From: Lentinus brumalis
Lineage: Eukaryota; Basidiomycota; Agaricomycetes; Polyporales; Polyporaceae
NCBI GenBank assembly: GCA_001792895.1
Contig: MARA01000003.1
Location: 1,178,001 to 1,242,000 of the forward strand
Direction of reading: 5' to 3'
Length of the DNA: 64,000 bases
Notes under the pieces: generated by a model
The model's database searches: none
What the model was told of the DNA's origin: nothing
The model's input: the letters and a program-made list of their open reading frames with translations, nothing else
Shown here: positions 34,878 through 45,569 of the stretch, in pieces
How positions within the stretch are numbered: position 1 is the first letter of the stretch
How the letters are laid out: each line of letters starts with the position of its first letter
Translations under genes and position numbers: made by a program

Positions 34878-35264
34878 TTGATTTGTAGCCAGCTCCGAGC
34901 TCTGTTACAGCCTGCGATTCACGCACTTGGTTATCTTCATGTTTGTGTGGGACAACTCGAATGCTGATCATCGATCATAGCCCGAAGGAGTTCGCCTTGT
35001 TGTCTGGGTCCTCGCAACACCGGCTGCACCCGCCCAGCACATGTTTGTGCACGGTGGCCGATGCTTCCGAGCGTTTGCGCGGACGCCCACAATGACTGTC
35101 GTCATGAATGGCTTCGCAGGGCCTCGTTTTCTCCGCCAGGCATTGAGTCTGGACTCTGGCTATATCTATGCACTGAGCGAGTCTCCCAGCCTTCCCTCGT
35201 CTCCCCAGTACCCTGACGACTTCAGGTTCTAGCCGTTGTACCGCTGGCGGACGTTCCATTCACC
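34878..35264. other. Intergenic between TRAX and the 35,265 gene
   Basis: 387 bases. A 94-codon minus-strand frame and a 63-codon plus-strand frame lie here; neither has a motif. It must hold the promoter of the following gene. Confidence 0.4.
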
Positions 35265-37287
35265 ATGCTCACTTTCTCGCCTGCCCTGGGATCTACCACA
35301 ACACTCCTAGTCCCTCCAGTCCCTTCCCACGCTCCCGCTCGTCCGCTCGTCGTATACTTCAAGGCGGCATTTGACTCGCTTGATCTTTATCTCAAAGCCA
35401 GAGCTGAAGGCGCACGGGTAGAGTTGTGGACGAACTTGCCATTGTCAGGACGCCCAGCAGGAGAATGGTATGCAACAGCATTCACGGAGCTGGAGCTCAC
35501 CCAAAGCGACGATGTGGCGGTAGAGGAATCCGGGACGCATGAGTACCTCCTTCGGCTCCGCGCTACCTTGCAGGACCAGGTCGGTTCGCGTTTCGAGTTC
35601 ACGTACCGGCTTGCCTATCCGTCTGGCCGTATTCAGTGGTTGGGGGAACACGGGAACAACGGCGTAGTCGTGGTCAAGCAAGGTCTCGCTGGGATCGACC
35701 TTACAGGTCGATGGGACGTTGGTATCGACGGGGCTTATCACATCGACTCTTCGCCAGTCGTGTGCGCGGTGGGCCGGGTATCACAGGTTGCTGATTGGGC
35801 AGTGTGGGCATGGGATGCGCAAGGGTATGCATTGCTTCCTCTTCCCCTTGCACCATAGCAGCAGAGTGCTCACGTAAAGCACAGGGTTCCGACTCGCGTG
35901 GGAGATGGGTTAGCTGTCACTTCCAACGCTCTAATCCTGCTGCCCCGCAGACCCAACGGCGGCACCAGCGCTCTCGAATCAGTGGCTCTCGTGGGCAACA
36001 AGTCCGCCCGTCTTCACTTATCATCCGAAGGGACTCTATCAGTACAGTCACCTGGGGTGATTGGGCGAGTATCCTTGAGCGTCCTCGAACATTCGTTCGA
36101 CCTGCTTGAGGAGGCCCTGTCTGCATATAGCGGAACTGTTGCCTCTCATAACTCTGCCTCCCTTGCCGTTGCCACCCGTCACCCCAATGCTGCGCTGCCT
36201 CTTCATCTCCTCGTTCTCCCGAATTCAGATGCCACCCCGGAGTCTGTTTCGATACCTCTCCATGTGTTGCAGCCTCTGGTGGCGGACATACGCGGGAAGA
36301 CCGGGCTGGTGCTTTTCTCACCGGAGACTCGCAAACCTCAAGCTTTGCCTGGACCTCTCTCCGGAGACGAGAAAGCCCTTGTTGACGGTGCTTCGGGAGG
36401 TAGATTCGTTGTCTGTCCTGTGGAGGTTGTTCTTGTGGACGACAAGACGTGGGCCTTCAGCCTCTTGACATCGAGCAAGAGCGTAAGTTGCACAGTGGAC
36501 AGGCCCGAGCACCCGCTTCCGACGCCGCCGCCTTCTCCACCTGCTCGTGGACCATCTCGTGCTGGCAGCTCCCCTCTCTGTGCAATTCCAGCCGCCCTTC
36601 CACAGGTCAGTGCGCCGCCGAATGTGTCCCAGCATCGCCGCAGAGCATCTTTAGCCTTCATCCGGAACTTTCCTGCACGTCTCCTTCGGGCGTATGTGCA
36701 TACTGTGTTCAACGTCGTCTTCTGGTTCTGGAACGTCTTCTTCCGAGCCTTCATTGCTCGTTTTTTGGGCGAAGGACTCCCGAGTCGCATCTCGGGCATC
36801 CTCGGGCTTGCGCTCTCGAAGACATCGCCCCAGCCCCGTACCCCTGATCAGCTCTCGAAGAGCGCTTCAGAAGACGAGCGACGGCAAGCTCTGTCGCAGA
36901 CTCGCCCAGACCGTTATGCTCGAAGCCTAGGTGAGACACATCTCTATATAGTATGGGGTATAGGACGCAAAATGGCTCACCACGTGCCACGCAGACACCC
37001 CGTCCAACTCCGATTTTCCGGCTCCTCATCCAAAGCATGCATCACGACGCCACCAGTCACATCCACTTCGGGCTGTTACACACATTGTTCTCTCTGCGAT
37101 CCTGGAGAGCGGGAGCGAACTCCCTTTCCTTGTCCTCCAAGGTGACTTCCCGAAGGGTCTTCATGCTGCCCTAGACGGCAAGGCTTTGCCCACTCCTTCC
37201 GCAGCGCGAGCGGAGGACGGCATCTTCCTCGTTGAATTTGCAGGGTTGGCTGCTGGTGGCCGCCTGGAAGTCTTCTTCGACCTCTGA
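35265..37287 (+). CDS. Hypothetical protein with a hydrophobic helical segment, about 600 residues
   Basis: I do not recognise this family. Exon 1 starts MLTFSPALGSTTTLLVPPVP and holds beta-rich text such as RPLVVYFKAAFDSLDLYLKA and FEFTYRLAYPSGRIQWLGE. An intron at about 35826-35884 leads to VPTRVGDGLAVTSNALILLP and SLSVLEHSFDLLEEALSAYS. A Pro/Ser-rich linker follows and then an aromatic, hydrophobic stretch, YVHTVFNVVFWFWNVFFRAF, that is probably one membrane or membrane-associated helix. A second intron (from about 36931) joins TPSNSDFPAPHPKHASRRHQ. The end is ILESGSELPFLVLQGDFPKG with LVEFAGLAAGGRLEVFFDL. There is no signal peptide. A GTAAGT at about 36483 could start one more intron in the Pro-rich linker. 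Function unknown. Confidence 0.7.
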
Positions 37288-37653
37288 TATCGCTGTGCCG
37301 TGTCCGGCCTTTTGGCTGATGTCCGCATCTACACGATTCTGGTTATCGTACATGTGATTTTCATACCGACTGGACGCCAGGCGTTCCAGTCAGGACCTGC
37401 AGCTATCACGGTACAAATACGGTCTGCAGCTGTATGGCTATGGTATCCGTGTACATTTACGCCCTTCTACGAATTCACGATGTATCTCGCAATCTCAAGC
37501 GCATGGATTGAACGGTCTGGATTCGGATCCACATGCTGCATGATCGTATTGTACAAAGTCTCCAGAGGGGCAAGGTCACAACAGTACTTACTCTACACAT
37601 CCGACAGAGTCACAGCCATGCGGGGCGGCCCGCTGAGAGATAGATCCAGTCAA
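37288..37653. other. Intergenic, convergent gene ends
   Basis: 366 bases between two stop codons facing each other. I see no gene or repeat; presumably both 3' untranslated regions. Confidence 0.4.
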
Positions 37654-38482
37654 CTACCTCCGCGGCAGTCTCGGCGCCCAGTAGATTTCACCACTGACCG
37701 TGCGGTCATCATCGGAAGATTCTCCGTCGCTGCCAAGACCGCTCGCACCAACCAGATGCAGATCTTGCGACGGTTCGTCGGCTTCGTTCCATCGCCTGCG
37801 ACGCAAATCGCGCAAATCTGGCCACAGGTTGAGCCACCGCCTATGGGTGAAGATGACCGCGGTCAGGTCGAGAGACAGTCGAGTTCCGAATAGCTATGAT
37901 TTGGCACTTACGCGTTGCGTCCTACCCATTCCATATATCTTTTACCTTGCGACTGCCAGTCCACGAGTCCGCTCTCAGCAAGAGCAGCAACATACTTGTC
38001 GATGGTAGCCTTCAGAGCGAAGTTCGGGGCAACAAGCGATCCTTGAGTAAGAGCAGTGCGACAAAGGGGACACTTCGGTGCATTGGATATCTGTGGCCAA
38101 AGTCGGCATGTCGCAACACACAGAGTGGTACTGACTGAAGGCAAACGTACGTTCTTCTTCATCCACTCTACGACGCATTCAGCGCAGAACGTGTGGCCAC
38201 ACGGAGACGACACGTGGGGTTCCGAACTAGAGAGGCGATCAGAGTGTGCAGTGGGCAGTAAGATCAGAATGCCCACAATATTTCGTAACATCTGCACGAT
38301 ATGCATGTCAGCGCGAGTTCTCCTGGACGCAGCCTTACTCACATTGCACAGGAAACGCTATCCTCCATATCCGAGAGGATTTTGCGAGCGGACGCGTGGG
38401 GATCCTGTGATGACCTGGCCCTCCGCTTGACCTTCACGCTTGCAGTAGAATTGCAATCCACGTCCGAATATTTGCGCTTCAT
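37654..38482 (-). CDS. RING-finger protein, probable E3 ubiquitin ligase
   Basis: From 38482 the frame reads MKRKYSDVDCNSTASVKVKR, a basic stretch that may be a nuclear signal. It reaches the RING over three exons: SCAICYEIF, then SEPHVSSPCGHTFCAECVVE with WMKKN, then NAPKCPLCRTALTQGS. The order C-x2-C, C-x-H-x2-C-x2-C, C-x2-C is a complete C3HC4 RING. After it are NFALKATIDKYVAALAESGL and YMEWVGRNA. A last exon is Arg-rich (DLRDLRRRRWNEADEP) and acidic (SDGESSDDD), ending APRLPRR. Introns have GT..AG ends and keep phase. The true start may lie in the upstream exons described separately, since the frame remains open above this Met. Target unknown. Confidence 0.82.
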
Positions 38483-38763
38483 GGAGGAAGATGATGTATA
38501 ACCTTCCGTGGAGAGGATCGACGCTACGCGGCAGACGTAAGTATATTGACAGTAACAGGAATACGCAAACGAACATACATTCCCTGGAGGCTGACCTCTC
38601 ATTACTGACAGCAGTCGCGACGGGCATCGGTGCTACTGGTAAGACCACGGCGTGAGCGTTGATCGCGGGCACTCTAGCCAAGCATCTGGAACATACCTGC
38701 GCCTGCCAAACTCTGAGGTTCAGCTACGCTTACATGTCAATGGGAGGCTGATGTAGAAGCCAA

Positions 38764-39153
38764 TCATGGACATGAGGTCTCACCTCTGTCTCTCCTCTCT
38801 ATGTGATTCAACTCCTCTATGTTGATCGACTCCGCCAATGCGACTTCATTGGGCTCATCGAAAAAGTACTGACTGGATGGATCCGAGAGACCTTGATTCT
38901 GATTCTCTGGCTGCATCCTGATGTGGTCCTGCTCCGCGGTCTGAAGCGTGGGCGCCCCAAGCCCCGGAACGGTGTTGAGGTCGAGATCTGCGTAGGGGTC
39001 ATGTTCGTTGTACAGATCGTATTCCGCGAACTCGTCCAGCGAGTGAGCGGCGCTATTGTATGCGTAATCTTCTGGACGTATCAATGAAAAATCCACGATG
39101 TCGGGCAGGTCTGCGAACTCGTCCTGCGACTGGGAGGACGATGTGCCGGACAT
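38764..39153 (-). CDS. Acidic 129-residue frame, likely 5' exon of the RING gene
   Basis: An open frame starting MSGTSSSQSQDEFADLPDIV, very rich in Asp/Glu and Tyr (EFAEYDLYNEHDPYADLDLN), ending NIEELNHIERRDRG before a GTGAGA donor. Alone it has no domain. Below it on the same strand (38,480-38,700) is readable text containing VCSRCLARVPAINAHAVVLP and then SILSTEGYTSSSS, which runs into the RING protein's MKRKYSD. An acceptor at about 38723 joins the first of these pieces in phase. The second join is out of phase by my reading, so the link is likely but unproven. The other view is a separate small acidic protein. Confidence 0.5.
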   Translation of the reverse strand: MSGTSSSQSQDEFADLPDIVDFSLIRPEDYAYNSAAHSLDEFAEYDLYNEHDPYADLDLNTVPGLGAPTLQTAEQDHIRMQPENQNQGLSDPSSQYFFDEPNEVALAESINIEELNHIERRDRGETSCP

Positions 39154-40105
39154 GAGGTTGCGAGTCGAAGGTGAGAGAGCGTGAGGCAGGAATCATTCAC
39201 AGGGAAATGTGCAGGACACCAGAGATCACTGCAGGGACCAGAGTTGTACCGCAGCAGGCGTCGCTGAGCATAGCCCTTAACCACCAAGCGGTGCGAAACA
39301 AACCGGAAACAAACCAGTGCTGCGCCACCACGTTCTCGCGCTTACGAGGTTCCCACGTTCAACACTCCCTCGGCGAATCCCTCCTGAGTCCTCCTACTGC
39401 CAACTCACCTCTCAACATCGGATCCAGAGACCATCTTGCGATTCATCTGTCTAGTCAAAGATATGAATATATCTAGGAGAAGTCTAGGGTGGACTGCAGT
39501 GTTGTTTTACAGCATTGGTGTGCCCGAGATCGGTTGCGGCGGTGGTTACACGTCTTACTTTGCTAGTGGAATTGGCAAGGACTCTTCGAATCGCGCCCCC
39601 ATGCGGTTTATACTGATGTAAGTGTGTGTTCACCCTTAATCATGCTTCCGATTGTTCAGCGAGCTCTAACCTCTAGGCTTTGACACAGGTTAGTGACATC
39701 TCCTTGGCGAGACGAACCTTGCAACTTGTTGCGGGAGCGAGTACCTCTCAGTGACGAAACGTCAGTCACGGGTGTGCACGGCCATCCCCGTCCTCGCCGA
39801 GGCTGCCGGAGGGCCAGCAACGTCATACAGTGACCTCCAGACGTCGTCGAAGGTCGACCTTGGTGGCGGCGACCCCCGCACTCGATGATTCGGGTAATGT
39901 TCAACCTGAATCGGGCAGGTGTCGGTCCTTCGCTCGATTTGGCCCCCCACCCTCGAGAAGACGCGGCGGGGCATGAATTCGCTCTCCACCCGGTATATAA
40001 CCTGACCAGGACGCTCCTCGTCCCCATCCCACCTTCTCACCCTTTCTTAGTCTAGGTTCAGTCTAATCGTCGGCAAGTCCTCGCCCACCACCGTCGTCCA
40101 TCAAG
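39154..40105. other. Promoter region of the secreted glycine-rich gene
   Basis: About 950 bases between two starts facing apart. It holds TATATAA at 39994-40000. Small frames at 39171-39621 have no motif. Confidence 0.5.
39994..40000 (+). promoter_or_regulatory. TATA box candidate for the secreted glycine-rich gene
   Basis: TATATAA about 106 bases before the ATG at 40106, followed by a pyrimidine-rich stretch. One of the clearest TATA boxes in the window, which fits a strongly or conditionally expressed gene. Confidence 0.55.
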
Positions 40106-41446
40106 ATGCGCAGCCCCGTCATTGCCTTCTCTATCCTCGCTGCCGCGGTCAGCCCGTCCCTCGTCTCCGGCGCGCCCGCCTCCCCCAGCTCGACAATGCT
40201 CTGACGCACAACAACGCCATTGCGCACAACAACGCCATTACGCGCACGCAGGATATCTCTGCCCACCAGGTCCGGCGGGCGAGTGGAGGCCCCGCTGACT
40301 CTGTCACGGGACTACTCAAGGGTGTGGCCCCGGCTACCCCGGACACTCCCGCGGCTGCTCCGAGCAACGATCCCGCTCACCGTACCCAGGCCATGAGGAA
40401 GGCGAAGGCACAGTTGGAACAACCTTCTACCGACATGAAGGTCCCCGCTCCTCCTGCCGCCGCTCCTCCCACTGTTGCCAAGAAGTCGAAGCGTTCGGGG
40501 GACGACGGCACCGCTGGTGGCAACGCATACTCGGGCGCTGCTATGGACTCGTCTGGCGGCGATGTCTACAACGAGGCTACTCAGGGCGGCATGACCAATG
40601 ATGACGGCTCCAGTAAGCAAAATCATCTCTCGCGTCGAATGCCAGTGCTGACTTGGACTCCAGACGCTGCGGGCGGTGCCGGCTCCTCCTTCAGCGGTTT
40701 CTCCTTCGGAGGCGACGGCAATGGCCACGGCCCTGGTGGTAACGCGTACACCGGCTCGACCGGTGCATCGCGCGGTGGCAACGTCATCAACAGCTCTGAG
40801 GGGGGCGGGGGCGCCGGTGGGTCCGACATCGACAACACCGCTGCCAGTGAGTACTCAAATGCTTCAGCACGCCTTGAATCATATCTAATGATGAACTGCT
40901 AGACACTGCTGGTGGCGGAGGCTTCTCCGAGAGCGGTTCTGCCGAGGGTGGTAACGCGGCTCGTCCGCCGTTTCCCCCGAACGTCCCTCGCAGTGTTCAG
41001 AGGCGTGCAGGCGACTATGGCACGGCTGGCGGTAACGCCTACAGTGGTGCAACCAGTGACGTGTCTGGTGGTTCGGTCGTCAACGCGGCGGATGAGGATG
41101 GCACTGTCACGAACGATGGCGGCAGTAAGTCTCAGCCTTTCATCCCAAGAAGACGTAGCTGAGTGCCCTACGTAGACACTGCTGGTGGCGCCGGCACCAC
41201 GTTCTCTGGTGACGCTGACGGTGGTAATGGCAACGGCTTCGGCCCCGGAGGTAATGCGTACAGCGGCTCCTCGGGTTCCGCAGTTGGTGGTGGCATCTAC
41301 AACTACGGCGGCACTATCGACAACGCGGCGGACTCCAGTAAGTCCTTTTGTTGAGTTGTCCGGTCATATACTGAGCTTGGCACGTAGACGCAGCTGGCGG
41401 CGGCGGTATCAGCGAGACCGGCGATGCTAACGGTGGAAGGGCTTAG
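40106..41446 (+). CDS. Secreted glycine-rich repeat protein, repeats matching exons
   Basis: The start MRSPVIAFSILAAAVSPSLV looks like a signal peptide. The body contains LTHNNAIAHNNAITRTQD, a Pro/Ala-rich stretch with a KKSKR basic site, and then repeat units. Each unit has the form N-(T/A)-A-G-G-x-G..S..G, then GNAYSG or GNAYTG and a VxNxA-type strand (for example GPGGNAYSGSSGSAVGG). Four introns all fall in the first repeat Asn codon after its first base (A then AC), so every internal exon adds one in-frame unit. It ends GISETGDANGGRA. The leader and the body are in different frames: either a 41-base intron (40148-40188) or a lost C in the C5 run at 40182-40186 is needed. Likely extracellular or wall-associated; function unknown. 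Confidence 0.75.
40204..40239 (+). repeat. Tandem 18-base repeat, two copies
   Basis: Two adjoining, nearly identical 18-mers (consensus RCGCACAACAACGCCATT) coding THNNAI and AHNNAI in the glycine-rich protein. In frame, so copy number can vary without breaking the protein. Confidence 0.8.
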
Positions 41447-41576
41447 GGATGGTACAAGTCGCAGAGGGACTTCATGGCGCTTCACACTTAGTATCTATCA
41501 GGTGGTTTACATTCTATATACCCACATTCTCTCGTTCATTGGGACGGTCAGACGCACGTGAGGCCATGTAGATCGC

Positions 41577-44500
41577 CTAAGACTCGTCTCTTGGCAACGT
41601 CCATCCCTCTTGCAGCCTTCCCGCTAGTGCACTGACAGGACCAGACAACCCGCCTGACTCTTGAAACTCTCCAGGAAATTCTTGATAAGCCGATAGTCCG
41701 ACTGGGCATTCTGTACGTCCCCGTCGCCTGTCTCGCTCTCGTCTTGCTCAAGGGCGCTTCGAAGTTCCTCTTCCATAGCAGCTTCGATATCCACCACGTC
41801 GTCACTGGCCTTCTCCTTCCCCTTCCCTTTGGCCTCAAACCCAGCGTTCTGGCTCGCTTCAGCTTCCTGACCGTTCCGAGCCTGCGAAAGCTGAGCATCC
41901 ATTGCTTTCATGACAGCTTCAAACGAATCCAAGGTACTATTGCCACCCATGGGCGCTGATTCTTGAGGCCTCACATCGAGTGGGGATGGTTGCTTCCGCT
42001 GCTGGTTCTCCGAAACAACGTGGGTGGGAACGAACGCTGTATGTTTGTGTAAGTAAACTGTGAGATGAGGCATCGAGTGCACGTACCACCACGTTCTTTC
42101 CTCTCATCGAGTATAGATTTCCAATGCTCGTCAGTGACACCCAACGCTTGCCGGGCGAATTCGATGAACTCGTCCCCCTCTTCGGACATGTCAATTTCAA
42201 TGTCCCCCACGACTTGCGGGTGATCTTCTTCGTCCTCATCGTCGCCAGCAGCATCTTCTTCATCCGTTTCATCATCAGAGTCCACTCCGTCAAATTGGTC
42301 GCGTGGCAGGATTGGAGGCCTGATGGGACGCGAACGTGTCGATGCGTCGTCTGTGCCAGTGGTTACATTCTCTCGGACCTCGGTTTCAACCGTGACAGGG
42401 GTGACACGCTGGGAATTACCATGGAATGAAGCAGGCATCTTGCCGTAGTCGGATGGGGCAATCGCAGGCACCAGCCTGTCCATCGCTTCCTGACGCGCCT
42501 TGCGCTGCTCCTCCGTGAACTCTGCGGTACCAGCGTCATCGGACATGGCTACGTCGTCGTCGTCTTCATGGTCGCTGGGATAGTCAGCGTCAGTATTGTT
42601 ACTGTCATCGCTGTCGTCTGAAAAGGCCTCGCTATGGTTGGCATAGTCAGCAAGTGGCAGATGATCGGAGACAAGGGGCACTCACTCTGCGAAGCGCGCA
42701 CCCTCAAGGTCTCCCTCGCCCTCTACGAACTGCTCGACCTTCTTGGCGAGGTCACGGAGACGCTCGGCCTGTGCTCTAGCAACGCGATCCTCGTCGGTCT
42801 CTTGAGGGTCGACGTTCATAGGGTCCGACGCCCCCTCATTGTCCTTGGAGGCTCCCATGGTCTTCTCCAGCATCTCGTCAAAGCCAGCGGGTTCGATATT
42901 CAGCCAATCGTCCGGATCTTCTTCGTCAAACAGCAGCTGGTGGGCGTCGGAGTACTGGCTGATAGCTGTCTGGACAGCGGTGGCAAAGGAGGGTCGAGAC
43001 GCATCGCTGTGAAGCGTTGCAGTGTCAGTAACAGTAACAGCTGTAGGCATCGTGATGAAACACACTCGTCTCTGCGGACAGTAATGAAAGCAGCTGCGGC
43101 TTTGTTTTCGAGGGCGGTCCACAGCTGCGAGCCTTCACGTTCTCCCTTGAAGTAGCCAGCCGATACGAGGCGCTGGATGTACTGCGTGTACTCCGGATTA
43201 CGGCGTAATCCATCCTTGGCCGCTTCCAACTGTAGAAACATCAGCCGCGGGCATCTTAGCAAACGATAGGCACGTCATACCGATTCAGGAGAGCCGTCAA
43301 AGTTGGCGGAGACACTTTCTTTCCGGTTCTTGCTTTCCTGGTAGAGCATCTCAAAACCGCACGCCTAGACATACCAATCAGCTATGACTCGAAAGCGAGG
43401 AGCATCAGACTTACGATCTTCATGCCGACGTCTCTCCATCTCCACTCTTTGGTGCCTTCTCTTTCAGTCCAGCGACCGAACACCTTCGGAGGATGAAACT
43501 TCTGTCCCACGAGCTGTGCGTACGCCGTGCGTGTCATCTTAACGGACGACAATACCGCAGGCTCAGGGGGAAAGCGGGTCATCTTTTGCGCAGCCTGTGT
43601 AGAGGAGTAGAGTAGAATATCAGAAACGCATTGTCAAACAGGATGGGAGGGTAACCTTACTCTGAGCTGAAGAGCGTCGCGAGTATAGAAGGTCTCTACA
43701 GCTTTCTGGACGAGCAGCGGGTTCACTGCGAGGGCTTTGGCGACGTCGACCGGCAGATACGCTTTCGTGATATGCATATGCAGACGCGATGCGGCTGGGT
43801 AGCTGACAAATTTCGTGAGCGAACGCAGCAGAGCTCGGAGGTGGTCGGCTACATACCCGGAGATACGTTTCCACACAACATCCTGCACATTCTTGGGAGC
43901 GGCTGTGTCTACTAGCGGGTCGCGGACAAGCCGCACAGCATCAGCGGCGGTGATGAAGTCACTGTCCTCGTCATTCTCCACGTTATCCTCCTCATCGCTC
44001 TCTCCGCGGGTATATACTTGCGACGACGGGATTTGCTAGACGGTGGAGATACGTGTGAGAGCGGGATGAGATGGAGACGGGAGTTATGGATCCAGACCTG
44101 ACCAGTATACGATGAGCGGCAGTGATAGCTTGAATGGGACAGTAGCGAACTCACCCTATTCTCCGCATTTGTGGGTGTCACCCATGAAGGCAGCTCCTCT
44201 GCAGCTTCAATGAGAAGGAACTCTCCGTCCGAGTCAAATACACTGCGGGCGCAGTAAGCACACTGAAGCAGCTGAAACTGATGTATGCATACCTTGCGAC
44301 AACATCCCACTTGCTGCTTAGCTCTCGCAAGAGCCAGACGACGCACCACTCGTCGTCTATACAGTCTCCGACCCGCATATGACCCTCAAGGACCCATACG
44401 TCCTTGTTTCCCTCTGGATCCGGCGCAACTTTGAGCTCAAAAGCATCCCGGTGCCACAAATGGCCAGGGAGGAGTGACTGAGCATGCTCTGTCAGAAGCG

Positions 44501-44618
44501 CAGCGAGAGCCGTCGCAGAGACGCGGTCGGACTGGTCAGGAGGGAGATAGAGGGTGTATTGGAGAGCGTCTTCGGAGATGGTTGGTGGACGGTTGAATAT
44601 ATCGCTTACAGATACCAT
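41577..44618 (-). CDS. ECD: Ecdysoneless / SGT1-family protein
   Basis: Conserved eukaryotic protein that in animals aids splicing (U5 snRNP) and cell-cycle control; the fungal members are less studied. The first exon, from 44618, reads MVSVSDIFNRPPTISEDALQ with YTLYLPPDQSDRVS, then LLPGHLWHRDAFELKVAPDP, VWVLEGHMRVGDCIDDEWCV and VWLLRELSSKWD, the family opening. Later exons hold LVRDPLVDTAAPKNVQDVVW, TRTAYAQLVGQKFHPPKVFG, RWTEREGTKEWRWRDVGMKI, ACGFEMLYQ and QYIQRLVSAGYFKGEREGSQ. Then DDWLNIEPAGFDEMLEKTMG, an acidic middle part, and MGGNSTLDSFEAVMKAMDAQ. The end should be NFLESFKSQAG followed by LSGPVSALAGRLQEGWTLPR-DES, stopping at 41577-41579. One base is missing at 41647-41651, so the literal frame stops early at 41624. 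Divergent from VMA7, 204 bases apart. Confidence 0.88.
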
Positions 44619-44822
44619 TTGTCAGAAGCAAGACGTCGTGAGCAAGGTCGATCAGTAAGTACTGTACAGTCTGCAGACGCAGGTAGAGCTCAAAAACGGA
44701 TCTCGATCACAACTGCGTCATACCCTTACATAATCAGCTGGTGAGACGCACCTGCCATTCTTGGTGCTGGGCGCCTTGTTGCGGACGACCACGTACCGCT
44801 CGTACCGACCTGCCAGGGCGAC

Positions 44823-45394
44823 ATGGCGAACCAACAGGACCGGAATTTGCTTGCAGTCATCGGGGACGAGGTATACACGCTCATCCGCTTTGTGTCTATG
44901 TGCTGAAGCCACTAGGACTCTGTCACCGGTCTCCTGCTGGCCGGCATAGGCAATGTCGGGCAGGACCAGAAGAAGAACTTCCTCGTTGTAGACTCGAGTA
45001 CGTCCACAGGTTTGCGTCTGCATCTTGGCGTAGAGAGTCAACGCATTCTTTGGGCTTTAGAAACCCAAATCCCTGTGATTGAGCAAGCCTTCGAGGAATT
45101 CACGACACGGAAGGATATCGCCATTCTCCTGATCAACCAGCACGTACGTGACCCACACTCGTACCTCTCACTTTGTTGAAACGTGTTAATACCTCGCGCA
45201 GATCGCTGAGAAGATCCGTCCCATGGTCGACAAGTACCAAGCGGCATTCCCTGCTCTCCTCGAGATTCCTTCCAAGGATCACCCATACGGTACGTTACCC
45301 ATGCTGGTCCTCCCTTCTCCATTACTCACGGACGTTCACAGACCCTAGCAAAGATTCGATATTGAAGCGCGTTCAGAAGCTCTTCGGAGAATAA
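44823..45394 (+). CDS. VMA7: V-type ATPase subunit F
   Basis: Part of the central stalk of the vacuolar proton pump, on the cytosolic V1 side. Exon 1 (44823-44870) reads [16 protein letters not shown]. Next is [20 protein letters not shown] with NFLVVDSK, then [20 protein letters not shown] and ILLINQH, then [20 protein letters not shown] with EIPSKDHPY, and finally [17 protein letters not shown]. Five exons, about 118 residues, which is full length for the family. Splice phases agree at each join. Convergent with TIM21, whose stop is 175 bases away. Confidence 0.94.
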
Positions 45395-45569
45395 TCACGT
45401 CCATCAGCATCCCGGCATCTCAGGACACTTCGATCTGTACTATAACTGGCGTGGACAATTGTACATGATATACCCCATGCATGCTGTGGTGGGCTGAGCG
45501 GTGAGTGCGTGTGTGCGATCATGCGGGAAAATTACAAGTGGCATAGAGAGAATGTCATGTGGGCGTATG

